Positions 7,840 to 16,427 are shown, counted from the first letter of the stretch. The stretch is DNA of 64,000 bases from Oerskovia merdavium (GCF_014836755.1 NZ_JACSQF010000004.1:62001-126000), one strand, 5' to 3'. Numbers and translations: made by a program. Notes: generated by a model not told the origin, from the letters alone.

Positions 7840-8277
7840 TCAGTCCATGGGGCGGCGGCGCATCTGCTTGGTCGTGGTGCGCTGCTTCTTCGCCGCGAGG
7901 CGACGCTCCTGCGAGCCGCGCGTAGGGCGCGTCGCTCGCCGCTGGCGCGCGGGCGGGGCGAGGCCCTCGGCGACGAGCGCCGCGAGCCGGGTGCGGGCGG
8001 CCGCTCGGTTGCGGAGCTGTTCGCGGTGCTCGGAGGCCACGACCGTGAGCACGTCGCCGACGAGCCGCTTGTCGAGGCGCTCGCGCAGGCGGGTCCGCTG
8101 AGAGTCGCTCAGGACGACCGACGCGGCGACGTCCCACGAGAGCTCGACGCGCGAGTCCGTGGTGTTGACGCCCTGGCCGCCCGGGCCCGAGGCGCGCGAG
8201 AACCGCCACGCGAGCTCACCCTCGGGGATCGTCAGGGCAGGGCTCACCGCGAGACCTCGGTGCGGGGCGACGGACAC
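7840..8277 (-). CDS. arfB: Alternative ribosome-rescue factor / peptidyl-tRNA hydrolase
   Basis: A 145-residue class I release-factor-like protein. It contains the GGQ catalytic motif in SRASGPGGQGVNTTDSRVEL (GGQ at about 33-35) and ends in a basic tail (RRLAAKKQRTTTKQMRRR) that in ArfB/YaeJ enters the empty mRNA channel. It lacks codon-recognition domains. ArfB hydrolyses peptidyl-tRNA on stalled, non-stop ribosomes. The GTG at 8277 gives the usual family length of about 140. A longer open frame up to 8397 has no supporting ribosome binding site. Confidence 0.9.
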   Translation of the reverse strand: MSVAPHRGLAVSPALTIPEGELAWRFSRASGPGGQGVNTTDSRVELSWDVAASVVLSDSQRTRLRERLDKRLVGDVLTVVASEHREQLRNRAAARTRLAALVAEGLAPPARQRRATRPTRGSQERRLAAKKQRTTTKQMRRRPMD

Positions 8278-8356
8278 GAGACCATCATCCCGGTTCGGGC
8301 GGGGCTCGGCGTCCTCGTCACCAGGACGCGCGTCCTGCCCGACGGCGCCGCTCGCC

Positions 8357-8995
8357 TCAGGCGCTCGCCGCGCCCACGCGCACCTCGGCACGGTCACGGA
8401 TCCCGCGCAGCATGCGGGCGCTCATGACGAAGCTCACGGGCTGGACGGGTTCGACGATCGCGCCCGCCCACCAGCGCGTGTAGCCGTAGCGCTCGCGCAC
8501 GACCAGGCGCGTGCCGCCGCCCGGTCCCGGGCGCAGCACGAACGACCAGCTGAAGTCGTACGGCGGGGCGGACGCGCCGACCGGGACGGCACCGCGCAGC
8601 ACCAGGTGATGCTCGGGGACCATCGCGGCGACGCGCAGCCCGAGGTCGGGGTGCAGCCGGACGTCGTCCCCCACCGCGAGGCGCTGCCACTGCGGGTCGA
8701 TCCGGTCGGCGTTCTGGATGTCGCAGCCGACGAGGTTCTCGAGCCACTCGTAGCTGTAGAAGCCACCCCGGCCCTGACCGAGCTGGACGAGCCAGCGCCA
8801 CACCTCGCGCGGCGGGGCGTCGATGCTGACCGCCCGGGTCGCGACGACCTCGGCCTGCGGGACGATCTCGTCGCCCGGGAGCACGTCGGACGGTTCGCCG
8901 TCCCTCGTCCCCCAGGTCATGGTCAGACGCCGGGTCAGGAGCAGGGCCCCGAGCACGGCTGCTGTCGCGACCGTCCTTCTGACGAGCGGTCTCAT
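8357..8995 (-). CDS. SRPBCC-fold protein with N-terminal membrane anchor
   Basis: The 212-residue product starts at ATG 8995 behind a strong CCGGAGGAGG. A short hydrophobic segment (about 7-23) is followed by a START/SRPBCC polyketide-cyclase-like domain (EVVATRAVSIDAPPREVWRWLVQLGQGRGGFYSYEWLEN). This family is widely annotated as hypothetical or SRPBCC and is thought to bind a hydrophobic ligand, but no ligand or pathway is known. It is monocistronic on the minus strand, 79 bp upstream of arfB. Confidence 0.82.
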   Translation of the reverse strand: MRPLVRRTVATAAVLGALLLTRRLTMTWGTRDGEPSDVLPGDEIVPQAEVVATRAVSIDAPPREVWRWLVQLGQGRGGFYSYEWLENLVGCDIQNADRIDPQWQRLAVGDDVRLHPDLGLRVAAMVPEHHLVLRGAVPVGASAPPYDFSWSFVLRPGPGGGTRLVVRERYGYTRWWAGAIVEPVQPVSFVMSARMLRGIRDRAEVRVGAASA

Positions 8996-9127
8996 GGCGT
9001 CCTCCTCCGGTGCGGGACCTCGATCTGTCTCGATCGTCCCATCTCCGGGCGCTACCGTGGGAGCTTGTGACGAATTGCACAAGCACGCTCGGAGGTCGCC
9101 GGAGGCCGGCGCACGTCGTCGCTCCCG

Positions 9128-9889
9128 TCAGGCGATCCCACCGTTGGCGTACAGGACCTGACCGTTGACCCAGCGCGCCGGGCCGGCGAGGAACGAGACG
9201 ACCTCGGCGATGTCGACCGGCGTCCCCAGACGTTCGAGGGGCGCGGCCTTCGCCAGGCCCGCGACCTGCTCGTCCGACTTTCCGTCGAGGAACAGCGGGG
9301 TCGCCGTGGGGCCGGGCGCCACGGCGTTGACCGTCACGTCGCGCCCGCGCATCTCCTTGGCCACGACGGCCGTGGCCGCGTCGACCGCCCCCTTGGTCGC
9401 GGCATAGGCGCTGTAGGTCGGGAAGGCGAGGCGGGTGACCGACGACGAGAAGCTGACGATCGCCCCACCCTCCCTGACCCGACGCGCAGCCTCGCGCAGG
9501 ACGACGAACGTCCCGCGCACGTTCGTCCGCACCATGCGGTCGAAGTCGTCGAGGTCGAGCTCGACGAGCGGCGCGAGGAGCATGACGCCGGCCGTGTGCA
9601 CCACGACGTCGGCTCCCCCGTGCTCGGTCTCGGCGTGCGCGAAGAGCGCGGCGACCTGCTGCTCGTCGGCCACGTCCGCCTGGAAGGCTGTCGCGGTGCC
9701 GCCTGCGGCGCGGATCGTCGCGACGACCTCGTCCGCCCGGCCCTTGTTGCCCGCATAGGCGACGACGACCGTCTGGCCGTCCTGGGCCAGGCGCTCGGCG
9801 ACCGCGCGGCCGATGCCGCCCGAGGCTCCGGTGACGATCGCTACGCGGTTCGTCGGGTGAACTTCCTGATTAATGGACACGCAATCCAT
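9128..9889 (-). CDS. Short-chain dehydrogenase/reductase
   Basis: A classical SDR of 253 residues. The TGASGGIG nucleotide-binding loop lies at about residues 20-27, the Asn of VVVHTAGV is replaced by His-Thr, and the catalytic Ser of SFSSSV and YSAYAATK supply the Ser-Tyr-Lys triad. It resembles 3-oxoacyl-ACP/glucose dehydrogenase-like SDRs of TetR-linked pairs. The ATG at 9889 sits inside the nested dyad at 9876-9915 and has no ribosome binding site, so a leaderless transcript or a start at GTG 9880 is possible. Control by the divergent TetR gene is very likely. Confidence 0.9.
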   Translation of the reverse strand: MDCVSINQEVHPTNRVAIVTGASGGIGRAVAERLAQDGQTVVVAYAGNKGRADEVVATIRAAGGTATAFQADVADEQQVAALFAHAETEHGGADVVVHTAGVMLLAPLVELDLDDFDRMVRTNVRGTFVVLREAARRVREGGAIVSFSSSVTRLAFPTYSAYAATKGAVDAATAVVAKEMRGRDVTVNAVAPGPTATPLFLDGKSDEQVAGLAKAAPLERLGTPVDIAEVVSFLAGPARWVNGQVLYANGGIA

Positions 9890-9915
9890 ATAACGCTGGA
9901 TATGGACAGTGTGTC
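9876..9915. promoter_or_regulatory. Nested 40-bp operator between SDR and TetR genes
   Basis: Two inverted repeats share one centre: GACAC/GTGTC (9876-9880, 9911-9915) outside and TCCATAT/ATATGGA (9885-9891, 9900-9906) inside, with 4-nt and 8-nt spacers. It covers the whole divergent promoter region and the SDR start codon. This is the expected site for the adjacent TetR repressor, possibly bound by two dimers. Confidence 0.75.
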
Positions 9916-9944
9916 AATATGTAGGTCGACGGAAGGTGGACACG

Positions 9945-10544
9945 GTGGCGAACGAGGAACCCGCCAAGCGGCGAGGACGGGGGCGACGCCCCAGCGACGA
10001 GGTCCGTCAGGAGATCCTCGCGGCGGCCGGCGACCTGCTGCTGCGCGAGGGCATGGCAGCCTTCACGATCGAGAAGGTCGCGACGCTCGCGGGGGCGAGC
10101 CGCATGACGATCTACAAGTGGTGGCCCTCCAAGGGAGCGCTCGCGTTCGACGGTTACCGCGCGACCGTCGAGCCCACGCTCGCGTTCCCCGACACGGGCG
10201 ACCTCGCGACCGACCTGCGCACGCAGCTCCACGCGTTCGTCCGCCTGCTCACCGAGACCCCTGCGGGCAGGGTCATGGCCGAGCTGATCGGGCAGGCGCA
10301 GACGGACCCCGAGCTGCGCGCCTCGCTGCTCGAGCACTACACCGTGCCGCGGCGCGAACGTGCCGCAGAGGTCATGCGGCGCGCGCAGGAGCGTGGCCAG
10401 ATGCGCGCGGACGCCGACCCGCAGGTCGTCGTCGACCAGCTCTGGGGTGCCTGCTACCACCGGCTGCTCACGCCCGACCACCCGCTCACGGTCGACTTCG
10501 CGGACGCGCTCGTCGACAACGTGCTGCGGGGCGTCGCGGCGTAG
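9945..10544 (+). CDS. TetR-family transcriptional regulator
   Basis: The 199-residue repressor has an N-terminal HTH (REGMAAFTIEKVATLAGASRMTIYKWWPSKGALAFDGY), preceded by a basic RRGRGRRPS tail, and a C-terminal ligand domain of the TetR_C_11-like type. The GTG at 9945 has GGAAGG 8 bp upstream. An earlier in-frame GTG at 9909 would lie within the operator and has no ribosome binding site. Divergent orientation to the SDR and the shared operator indicate autoregulation plus control of the reductase. The inducer is unknown. Confidence 0.9.
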   Translation: MANEEPAKRRGRGRRPSDEVRQEILAAAGDLLLREGMAAFTIEKVATLAGASRMTIYKWWPSKGALAFDGYRATVEPTLAFPDTGDLATDLRTQLHAFVRLLTETPAGRVMAELIGQAQTDPELRASLLEHYTVPRRERAAEVMRRAQERGQMRADADPQVVVDQLWGACYHRLLTPDHPLTVDFADALVDNVLRGVAA

Positions 10545-10581
10545 GACGAGCTCGCCGAGCCGTGCTCGCCGGCCCGGCGCG

Positions 10582-11382
10582 TCAGACCACCCGGCCGACC
10601 GCGAGGAAGTGCGGGCTCGCGCAGATCATGGCCGGGTCGGTCTCGAGCAGGCGGGCCGCACGGATCGCGGACCCGAGCAGGGGATCGGCCTGGTCGAGCG
10701 GCAGGTTGTCGAGCGCCGGAGCACTGGGCCCCTCGACCCCGTAGACCGTGACCGCGTCGAGGCCGGCCTCGGCGAGCTCGCCCGAGAGCTCCTCGGGGAG
10801 GTGGAAGTACGCGGTCGTGAAGCCCGAGCGCGGGTCGTGCAGGCCGGTCTCGAGGGCCCTGCGCAGCGAGGGCTCGTTCTCGGCGGAGACCTCTCCCAGG
10901 GCCGCGAGCTCGAGCAGGCCCGCGTAGCGGCTGATCGCCGCCGCGACCACGAGGCCGCCGGGGCGCGCGACGCGAGCGGCCTCGCGCAGCGCGAGCACCC
11001 GGTCGCGGCGCTCGGTCAGGTGGTAGAGCGGCCCGAGGAGGAGCACGACGTCGGCCGACGCGTCGTCGAAGGGCAGCGCCCGCGCGTCGCCGGTCTGCGC
11101 CCGGACACCGGGGATCTCGCCCGCCTGGGCGACGTGCGAGGGCACCGGGTCGATCAGGTCGACCGAGTGGCCGGCCTCGGCGAGCCAGCGCGCGTGCACG
11201 CCCGTGGCGCCGCCGACGTCGACGACGTGCGCCGGTGCAGCGGGGAGGAACCGATCGAGGAGCTCGCGCGTGCGCAGCAGCTCGAGGCGGCCGTGGGCGG
11301 TGCGCTGGAGCCGCGTGTCCTCCTCGTAGCGGTCGGAGTAGAACTCGAGGATCTCGGGGTCAAGTGCGGGGCCGGTGTTCAC
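10582..11382 (-). CDS. Class I SAM-dependent methyltransferase
   Basis: A 266-residue methyltransferase. HVVDVGGATGVHARWLAEAGHSVDLIDP is the SAM-binding motif I region, followed by the acidic loop of motif II, and DVVLLLGPLYHLTERRDRVLALREAARVARPGG spans motifs post-I to III. Methyltransf_11-type fold. The substrate is unknown. The GTG at 11382 with GCAGGA upstream is preferred to the ATG at 11418, which adds a poorly conserved polar extension. It is convergent with the TetR gene and follows the MBL gene by 76 bp on the same strand. Confidence 0.88.
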   Translation of the reverse strand: MNTGPALDPEILEFYSDRYEEDTRLQRTAHGRLELLRTRELLDRFLPAAPAHVVDVGGATGVHARWLAEAGHSVDLIDPVPSHVAQAGEIPGVRAQTGDARALPFDDASADVVLLLGPLYHLTERRDRVLALREAARVARPGGLVVAAAISRYAGLLELAALGEVSAENEPSLRRALETGLHDPRSGFTTAYFHLPEELSGELAEAGLDAVTVYGVEGPSAPALDNLPLDQADPLLGSAIRAARLLETDPAMICASPHFLAVGRVV

Positions 11383-11458
11383 GCGGTCATCCTGCCGGGG
11401 TCGCGCGGCGCTGTCCACGGTCTCCGGTCCTCGGTCCCGTCGGCACGCACCGGCCCCA

Positions 11459-12274
11459 TCACGTGAGGTGGTCGAAGTCCCCGCGGACCCAGGCCGCGTG
11501 CCGGTCGGCCGAGCGGCGCACGACAGCCCGCGCGTCGACCGGGATCACGCCCTCGAAGTTGTTGTAGAGGCGGTCGAACGCGAAGCGCTCGACGTGGGTC
11601 GCGACCCTGTCCACGACGGCCCCCGACAACGGGATCCGGTTGGGGTAGCTGCGCATGAAGCTCACCGACGTCCGGTCGGGGTTGGCGAAGATCGTGTCCC
11701 CGCTGAGCAGGACCCCGCGCCCCTCGGCTCCCGCGGCCCAGTGGACGACCGCGCTGCCGGGGAAGTGACCACCCGGCTGGCTCAGGGTCACGCCGGGCAG
11801 GACCTCGCGGTCCCCCGACCAGGTCTCGATCACCGGGTCGGGGCGGGCGACCCACCCTGCGTCGGCCTCCGCGACGAGGACCGGCACGCCCCCGAGGGCC
11901 CGGCTCCACTCGACCTGGACGCCGAACATGTGCGGGTGGCTCGCGACGACCGCCACGACGTCGCCCAGCTCGCGGACCCGTCGCACGGCCTCGTCATCGA
12001 GGTACCCGACCGGGTCCCACAGCAGCATCCCGGCCGGGGTCCGCACGATCTTGGACTCCTGCCCGATCCCCACGCCCGGGTGCCCCGCGAGCGCGAACAG
12101 GTCGGGCTCGAGCTCGGTCACCGCGACCTCGTGGCCCTCGGCCGCGAGCTCGTCGAGCGTCGTCCACACCTGGCCGGCCGCGGGCACCCACTGGCGCTCG
12201 TCAGCACAGATCGCGCACACCTCGGGCCGTTCGGCGTGCTCCACGGCGCACGTCCGGCAGATCCACCACGTCAT
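11459..12274 (-). CDS. Rubredoxin-like zinc ribbon fused to a metallo-beta-lactamase fold
   Basis: A 271-residue protein. The first 30 residues (WWICRTCAVEHAERPEVCAICADERQWV) contain two CxxC pairs, a rubredoxin-like metal knuckle. The rest follows the MBL order, but the metal motif reads ASHPHMFGVQ instead of HxHxDH. Later GGHFPGS and LSGDTIF keep a His and an Asp of the fold. The metal site may be mononuclear or altered. The ATG at 12274 sits after GGAGAGGACG. Catalytic activity is not predictable. Confidence 0.82.
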   Translation of the reverse strand: MTWWICRTCAVEHAERPEVCAICADERQWVPAAGQVWTTLDELAAEGHEVAVTELEPDLFALAGHPGVGIGQESKIVRTPAGMLLWDPVGYLDDEAVRRVRELGDVVAVVASHPHMFGVQVEWSRALGGVPVLVAEADAGWVARPDPVIETWSGDREVLPGVTLSQPGGHFPGSAVVHWAAGAEGRGVLLSGDTIFANPDRTSVSFMRSYPNRIPLSGAVVDRVATHVERFAFDRLYNNFEGVIPVDARAVVRRSADRHAAWVRGDFDHLT

Positions 12275-12355
12275 CGGGGTCGTCCTCTCCGTCGTCGGTC
12301 CAGCAGGTTGCCGGAGCGAGCGAGACCCATGAGACACCCGGCCACCGACACGGGC

Positions 12356-12410
12356 GAGCCGCGTCGTCGGAGCCGGCCCGGGCGATGGCCCGGGCCGACC
12401 CTGACAGCTC
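12356..12410. repeat. Member of the GTTGTCAG/CTGACAGC stem-loop family, 3' of the GPH gene
   Basis: A perfect 10-bp core stem (12374-12383 with 12388-12397, CGGCCCGGGC) with a GATG loop is extended by imperfect arms ending CCCTGACAGCTC. It lies about 60 bp past the stop of the symporter gene, so it can act as a terminator. The GAT(G) loop, the GCCCGGGCC core and the CTGACAGCTC end match copies at 18.7 and 55.5 kb. Confidence 0.65.
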
Positions 12411-12470
12411 GTCGGGGGCGAAGAGCGGGGGCTTCACCGGGCGCGGCACGCCGCCCCGGCGCCCCGAGGG

Positions 12471-13871
12471 TCAGCGGCTCAGCACCTCAGCATCCCGAGG
12501 GTCGTCGCCGTCCGCCACCGCGTCGCCGGCCGGCGGCACGTCCTGCCCGCGCAGCGGGTACGCCCAGAAGCAGAGCCACGCGAGCCCGGCCACGACGAAC
12601 GGCACGCCGCCCATGAGCACGCGGATGCCGGTCGACACGGTCTCCGGCTGGTCGGCCACCGCGAGCCCCGCGTCGTAGCCCGACGTCGTGAGCACCACCG
12701 CGATCACGACGGCCTGGACGATGACCGAGCCGCGCACCACGAACCCGTTGACCCCGAAGTACATGCCCTCGCGGCGCAGCCCGGTGCGCCGCTCGTCGTC
12801 GTCGATCACCTGGCCCAGCGCGACCTCGAGGAGCTGCATCATCCCCGCGACCCCGATGCCCACGAGACCCGCGACGACCATCGCCCCCGGCAGCGACCCC
12901 GGGACCATGAAGAGCCCCACGGCCACGCCGTAGGCGGCGACCGACCACAGCAGCGCGCTGCGTGGCCCGACCTTGCGCACGACCCACGACCAGCCGACGA
13001 TCGCCGGGATCGCGACCACGAAGATGGGCGCGAGCACGAGGGTCGCGTCGGCCTCCGCCCCGCCGAGCACGTAGCGCACGTAGAACGGCACCGAGGCCAG
13101 CAGGATCGCGGTCGTCGACTGCAGCAGCAGCGACCCCAGGACGTAGGTCACGAACGCCCGGTTCGCGAACGTGTACCGGAGCTGGTCCTTGAGGGGAAGC
13201 GCGGCCTCGCGGGCCTTGACCGCGGCCTCGTCGACGGGACGCTCGATCATCCCGACGAGCGACCACAGGTAGAACCCGAGGCACAGGGCGCCGAGCACGA
13301 GCGCCATGCCGACCCACCCGAGCGCCGACCCGTAGAGCAGCGGCGCGGCCGCGGTCCCCAGGATCATCCCGACCAGACCGAAGATCTGGCGGGGCGTGTT
13401 GCCCCGGGCGCGCTCCGCCGTCGTGCGGAAGATCTCCGGGAACAGCGCCGAGGTGTTGAGGACGACCACGACGTACGCGACGTCGTACACCGCGACCACG
13501 ACGAGGAACCAGACCAGCAGGCCCTGGGCGCTCAGGTCAGGTGGCATCCACACGAGCGAGAACGCGGCGACCAGCGGGATGATCCCCAGGCCGATCCACG
13601 GGACGCGGCGGCCCCAGCGCGTGCGGTGACGGTCGGAGGCCGCCCCGACGAGCGGGTTGAGGACCGCGTTGAGGATGCCGTGCGCGACCATCGCGCCCGC
13701 GACCCAGCCCGCGGGGAGCTTGAGGTGGTCCACGTAGAAGAACACGACGAACGCGGAGAACGTCTGCGCCATGAGGTTCGCAGGGAACGCCGAGGCGCCG
13801 TAGGCGAGGGTCTGGGCGCGCGTGGGCAACCCGGTCAGACGGCGGTCGCGCAGCGTGGTCAGGGCGCTCAT
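12471..13871 (-). CDS. GPH-family (MelB-like) sugar:cation symporter
   Basis: A 466-residue membrane protein with twelve predicted helices. The first loop NPLVGAASDRHRTRWGRRVPWI is the hallmark of glycoside-pentoside-hexuronide transporters (GxxSDRxxTRxGRRRP). These import sugars with Na+ or H+. It starts at ATG 13871, overlapping the stop of the ChbG-like deacetylase (ATGA). It is the third gene of a ROK-ChbG-GPH operon, so an oligosaccharide or N-acetylated disaccharide is a plausible cargo. Confidence 0.9.
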   Translation of the reverse strand: MSALTTLRDRRLTGLPTRAQTLAYGASAFPANLMAQTFSAFVVFFYVDHLKLPAGWVAGAMVAHGILNAVLNPLVGAASDRHRTRWGRRVPWIGLGIIPLVAAFSLVWMPPDLSAQGLLVWFLVVVAVYDVAYVVVVLNTSALFPEIFRTTAERARGNTPRQIFGLVGMILGTAAAPLLYGSALGWVGMALVLGALCLGFYLWSLVGMIERPVDEAAVKAREAALPLKDQLRYTFANRAFVTYVLGSLLLQSTTAILLASVPFYVRYVLGGAEADATLVLAPIFVVAIPAIVGWSWVVRKVGPRSALLWSVAAYGVAVGLFMVPGSLPGAMVVAGLVGIGVAGMMQLLEVALGQVIDDDERRTGLRREGMYFGVNGFVVRGSVIVQAVVIAVVLTTSGYDAGLAVADQPETVSTGIRVLMGGVPFVVAGLAWLCFWAYPLRGQDVPPAGDAVADGDDPRDAEVLSR

Positions 13872-14860
13872 CGCGCACCCCCGACGACGTCGCCCACCTG
13901 TGCGACCGGCGCGCCCGCGGCGTCGCGCACCCGGGGCGGGAGCCCACGTTGCACGTCACGCAGGTCGCGCCAGCCGACGCGCACGATCCCCTCCTCGGCG
14001 AGCACCTCCGCGACGTCGGGGTCGACCAGGAGCCGGCGCTCGAACCCGCGCTTGGCGACCGCGAAGTCCGCGACGTCGCCCAGCTCGTCGTCGTCGAGCA
14101 TGGGGTGCAGGAAGAACTCGGTGACCCCGGGCTCGGTCGCGCGCACCAGGTCGAGGAACGCGGCCTTCATCGAGGCGTAGTCCTCCTCCTCCGCGGTGCC
14201 CTCACCCAGCAGCTCGAACGGGTGCGTCAGCAGGTGGTCGAGGATCACGACCCCCGCGGCGTCGGCCGCGGCCGTGGCCTGGTCGAGCACCTCCTGGTAG
14301 GCGTCGGGCATGCCCATGCCGCCGATCGTGCGCGGGAGACGGAACGGCAACCCGTGGCGCGCAGCGAGCTCGAAGACCTGCGGCAGGAACGTGCGCCCTG
14401 TCTCCACGCCGTAGACCGACCCCATGTGGTTGTCGAGGTGCGTGACGTCCATGCCCGCGGCGAGCGCCGCGTCGAGCTGCGCGGCGAGCTCGGCCGCGAC
14501 GTCCGCGTCGCTCGCCTGCTCCTCGACCGTCCGGCAGTCGACCGGGAAGTACCCGGCCGCGTCCACGAGCGTGGTCCTGACACCCGTCAGGGGGCGCCAG
14601 CGGTAGCTCGTCCACTCGCTCGTGAGCACCAGGTGGACGCCGAGGTCCAGGTCGGTGCGGCTCGCCGCGAACGCGAGCGCCTCGGGGGCCCACGGGCACG
14701 GCACCATGAGGGTCGTCGAGTCCAGGTGGCCGTCGACGAGGAGCTCGGTGATCGCGCGGTTCGCGGCCCGGCACATCCCGAAGTCGTCGGCGTTGAGGAT
14801 GAGCGCCCGCGAGCCCGGCGGGAGGCCGAGCCGGGCGACGAGGTCAGAAGGTGCGGGCAT
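13868..14860 (-). CDS. ChbG/HpnK (YdjC) family carbohydrate deacetylase
   Basis: A 330-residue YdjC-fold protein. LILNADDFGMCRAANRAI near residue 20 supplies the catalytic Asp-Asp pair, GVHLVLTSEW the first metal His, and DVTHLDNHMGSVYG the second His pair. ChbG removes an N-acetyl group from chitobiose or chitotriose, and homologues act on other N-acetyl sugars. Translationally coupled at both ends, it overlaps the ROK gene by 17 bp and the symporter by 4 bp. The N-acetyl substrate is inferred from family and context. Confidence 0.88.
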   Translation of the reverse strand: MPAPSDLVARLGLPPGSRALILNADDFGMCRAANRAITELLVDGHLDSTTLMVPCPWAPEALAFAASRTDLDLGVHLVLTSEWTSYRWRPLTGVRTTLVDAAGYFPVDCRTVEEQASDADVAAELAAQLDAALAAGMDVTHLDNHMGSVYGVETGRTFLPQVFELAARHGLPFRLPRTIGGMGMPDAYQEVLDQATAAADAAGVVILDHLLTHPFELLGEGTAEEEDYASMKAAFLDLVRATEPGVTEFFLHPMLDDDELGDVADFAVAKRGFERRLLVDPDVAEVLAEEGIVRVGWRDLRDVQRGLPPRVRDAAGAPVAQVGDVVGGAR

Positions 14861-16121
14861 CGTCGGGTTCCTGGGAGGTGGGGTCGGTGTCGGGGTGCGC
14901 GGCGTCGTCGGGCACGTCGCCCGACTCGGCCGCGTGGCGGACCGCGGCCGAGAAGGCCTGGTCGCGGAGCGTGTCCCGGGCGAGGGCGGCCGCGCCGAGC
15001 AGGACCGCGTCGGCCGCGACCGTGCTGGGCTCGACGACGATCGGCAGGATGCCGACCCTGTCCGCGAGGTACGCCTGGACGCGCCGCAGGACCGCTTCCT
15101 CGGCGGCCACGCCCGCGAGGAAGATCTTCTGCGGCTCGAGCAGGAGCGAGATCGAGGCGATCAGCACGGCGAGGCGTCCCGAGAGCTCCTCGACGACCGC
15201 GACCGCGCGCTCGTCGCCGCCCGCCGCGAGGTCGAGGACCTCGTGCGGTGCCAGGTCGGCGGGCAGGCCCGCGTCCCGCGCGGACGTCGCGAGCGACGCG
15301 GCGCCGATGCTCTCCGCGCCGAGCGCGCGGCCTGGTTGAGGCATGAACGCGACCTCGCCGGCACCGCCGGACGCGCCGCGGTAGAGCTTGCCGTCGATGA
15401 CGATCCCGGCGCCGACCCCGATCCCGAGGCGCAGCAGGACGAACGAGCTCAGGTCCTTGCCCGCCCCCGAGCGCTGCTCGGCGATCGCGGCGAGGTTGAC
15501 GTCGTTCTCGAGCAGGACGGGGCAGCCGAGGCCGTCCTCGAGGGCGGCGTGCAGCGAGGGTCCACCCTTCTCGAGGCCGGGGACGCGGCGCACCATGGCG
15601 TGGTCGAGGTCCACGATCGCGGGGAGCCCGACGACGGCGCACCGGATCGCGACGGACGCGGTCCCCGCGTCGTGGCTCACCGCGGCGACGCAGTGGGCGG
15701 CGAGCTTCTCGACGACGTTCGCGCGGGCCGCGGGGTCCTTGGCCGCGAGCGGCTGCTCGGCGCGGGCACGCACCCGTCCGACGAGGTCGATCAGCGCGAC
15801 CCGGACGCGGACGTGGCCGATGTCTACCGCGAGCGCGTACCCGTGCTCCGGGTCGACCCGGTAGAGCGTGGCCGCCGGGCCGCGGCGCTCGTGGTCGAGG
15901 CCCGCCTCCTCGACGACGCCCTGCTCGACGAACGTGCGCAGCGTGTGGGCCACGGTGGTCTTGGACAGGCCCGTGGCCGCGACGATCTCGGGTCTGCCGA
16001 GCGTGTCGTGGGCGTCGAGCACATCGAGGACGGCCCGGGCGTTGATCTCCCGGAGCAGTCGTTGGTCTCCTGCAAGAAGCATGTCTACCGCTCTCCGTTG
16101 ACGGTCGTTCCCCTGGGACAT
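14844..16121 (-). CDS. ROK-family transcriptional regulator
   Basis: A 425-residue ROK repressor. A winged-HTH region (LLREINARAVLDVLDAHDTLGRPEIVAATGLSKTTVAHTLRT) is followed by an ASKHA kinase-like fold with ALAVDIGHVRVRVALID and LRLGIGVGAGIVIDGKLYRGASGGAGEVAF. The canonical CxCGxxGC zinc cysteines after the GAGEVAH motif are absent, which is unusual for sugar kinases but common in divergent regulators. ATG 16121 lies next to the GTAGGT dyad. ATG 16082, with GGAGAG upstream, would give 412 residues. It probably controls the downstream deacetylase and symporter. Confidence 0.87.
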   Translation of the reverse strand: MSQGNDRQRRAVDMLLAGDQRLLREINARAVLDVLDAHDTLGRPEIVAATGLSKTTVAHTLRTFVEQGVVEEAGLDHERRGPAATLYRVDPEHGYALAVDIGHVRVRVALIDLVGRVRARAEQPLAAKDPAARANVVEKLAAHCVAAVSHDAGTASVAIRCAVVGLPAIVDLDHAMVRRVPGLEKGGPSLHAALEDGLGCPVLLENDVNLAAIAEQRSGAGKDLSSFVLLRLGIGVGAGIVIDGKLYRGASGGAGEVAFMPQPGRALGAESIGAASLATSARDAGLPADLAPHEVLDLAAGGDERAVAVVEELSGRLAVLIASISLLLEPQKIFLAGVAAEEAVLRRVQAYLADRVGILPIVVEPSTVAADAVLLGAAALARDTLRDQAFSAAVRHAAESGDVPDDAAHPDTDPTSQEPDDARTF

Positions 16122-16123
16122 GA

Positions 16124-16144
16124 GTAGGTCGGAAGGTTACCTAC
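16124..16144 (-). promoter_or_regulatory. GTAGGT/ACCTAC inverted repeat upstream of the ROK gene
   Basis: GTAGGT (16124-16129) and ACCTAC (16139-16144) flank a 9-nt spacer directly before the ROK start. It is a candidate ROK operator or promoter element controlling the carbohydrate operon. Confidence 0.5.
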
Positions 16145-16332
16145 CGAGCGAGAGTACATCGGGGGTGTTTCGGGCGCGCGTCGAGCCGGGACGGTCGTCC
16201 CAGTCCAGCCGCCGACCCGGGCGCTCCGACCGTCTCGCCCGGTTTTCCGCGGCTCTCGGGGTGAACCCCGAGCCGGAGATGGGGGGAATGCCCGATGTCC
16301 TGGATGCGCCCGGCGGCCTAGCCTCGATCGTG

Positions 16333-16382
16333 GTGGGCCCCGCTGGGGGGTGGGGCCCACGAGCAGATCTCCCGCCGGCGGG
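16333..16382 (+). other. 5'-leader hairpins before the DUF4097 lipoprotein; nothing else in 16145-16427
   Basis: A 9-bp stem (16333-16341 with 16352-16360) and a 12-nt palindrome CCCGCCGGCGGG (16371-16382) lie just downstream of a possible -10 element TAGCCT near 16319. No gene is seen in 16145-16427. An 8-bp hairpin also sits at about 16255-16272. Confidence 0.4.
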
Positions 16383-16427
16383 CAGCCGGCCTCCGACCGA
16401 CACGACGCTCGACGACAGGGGCACGAC

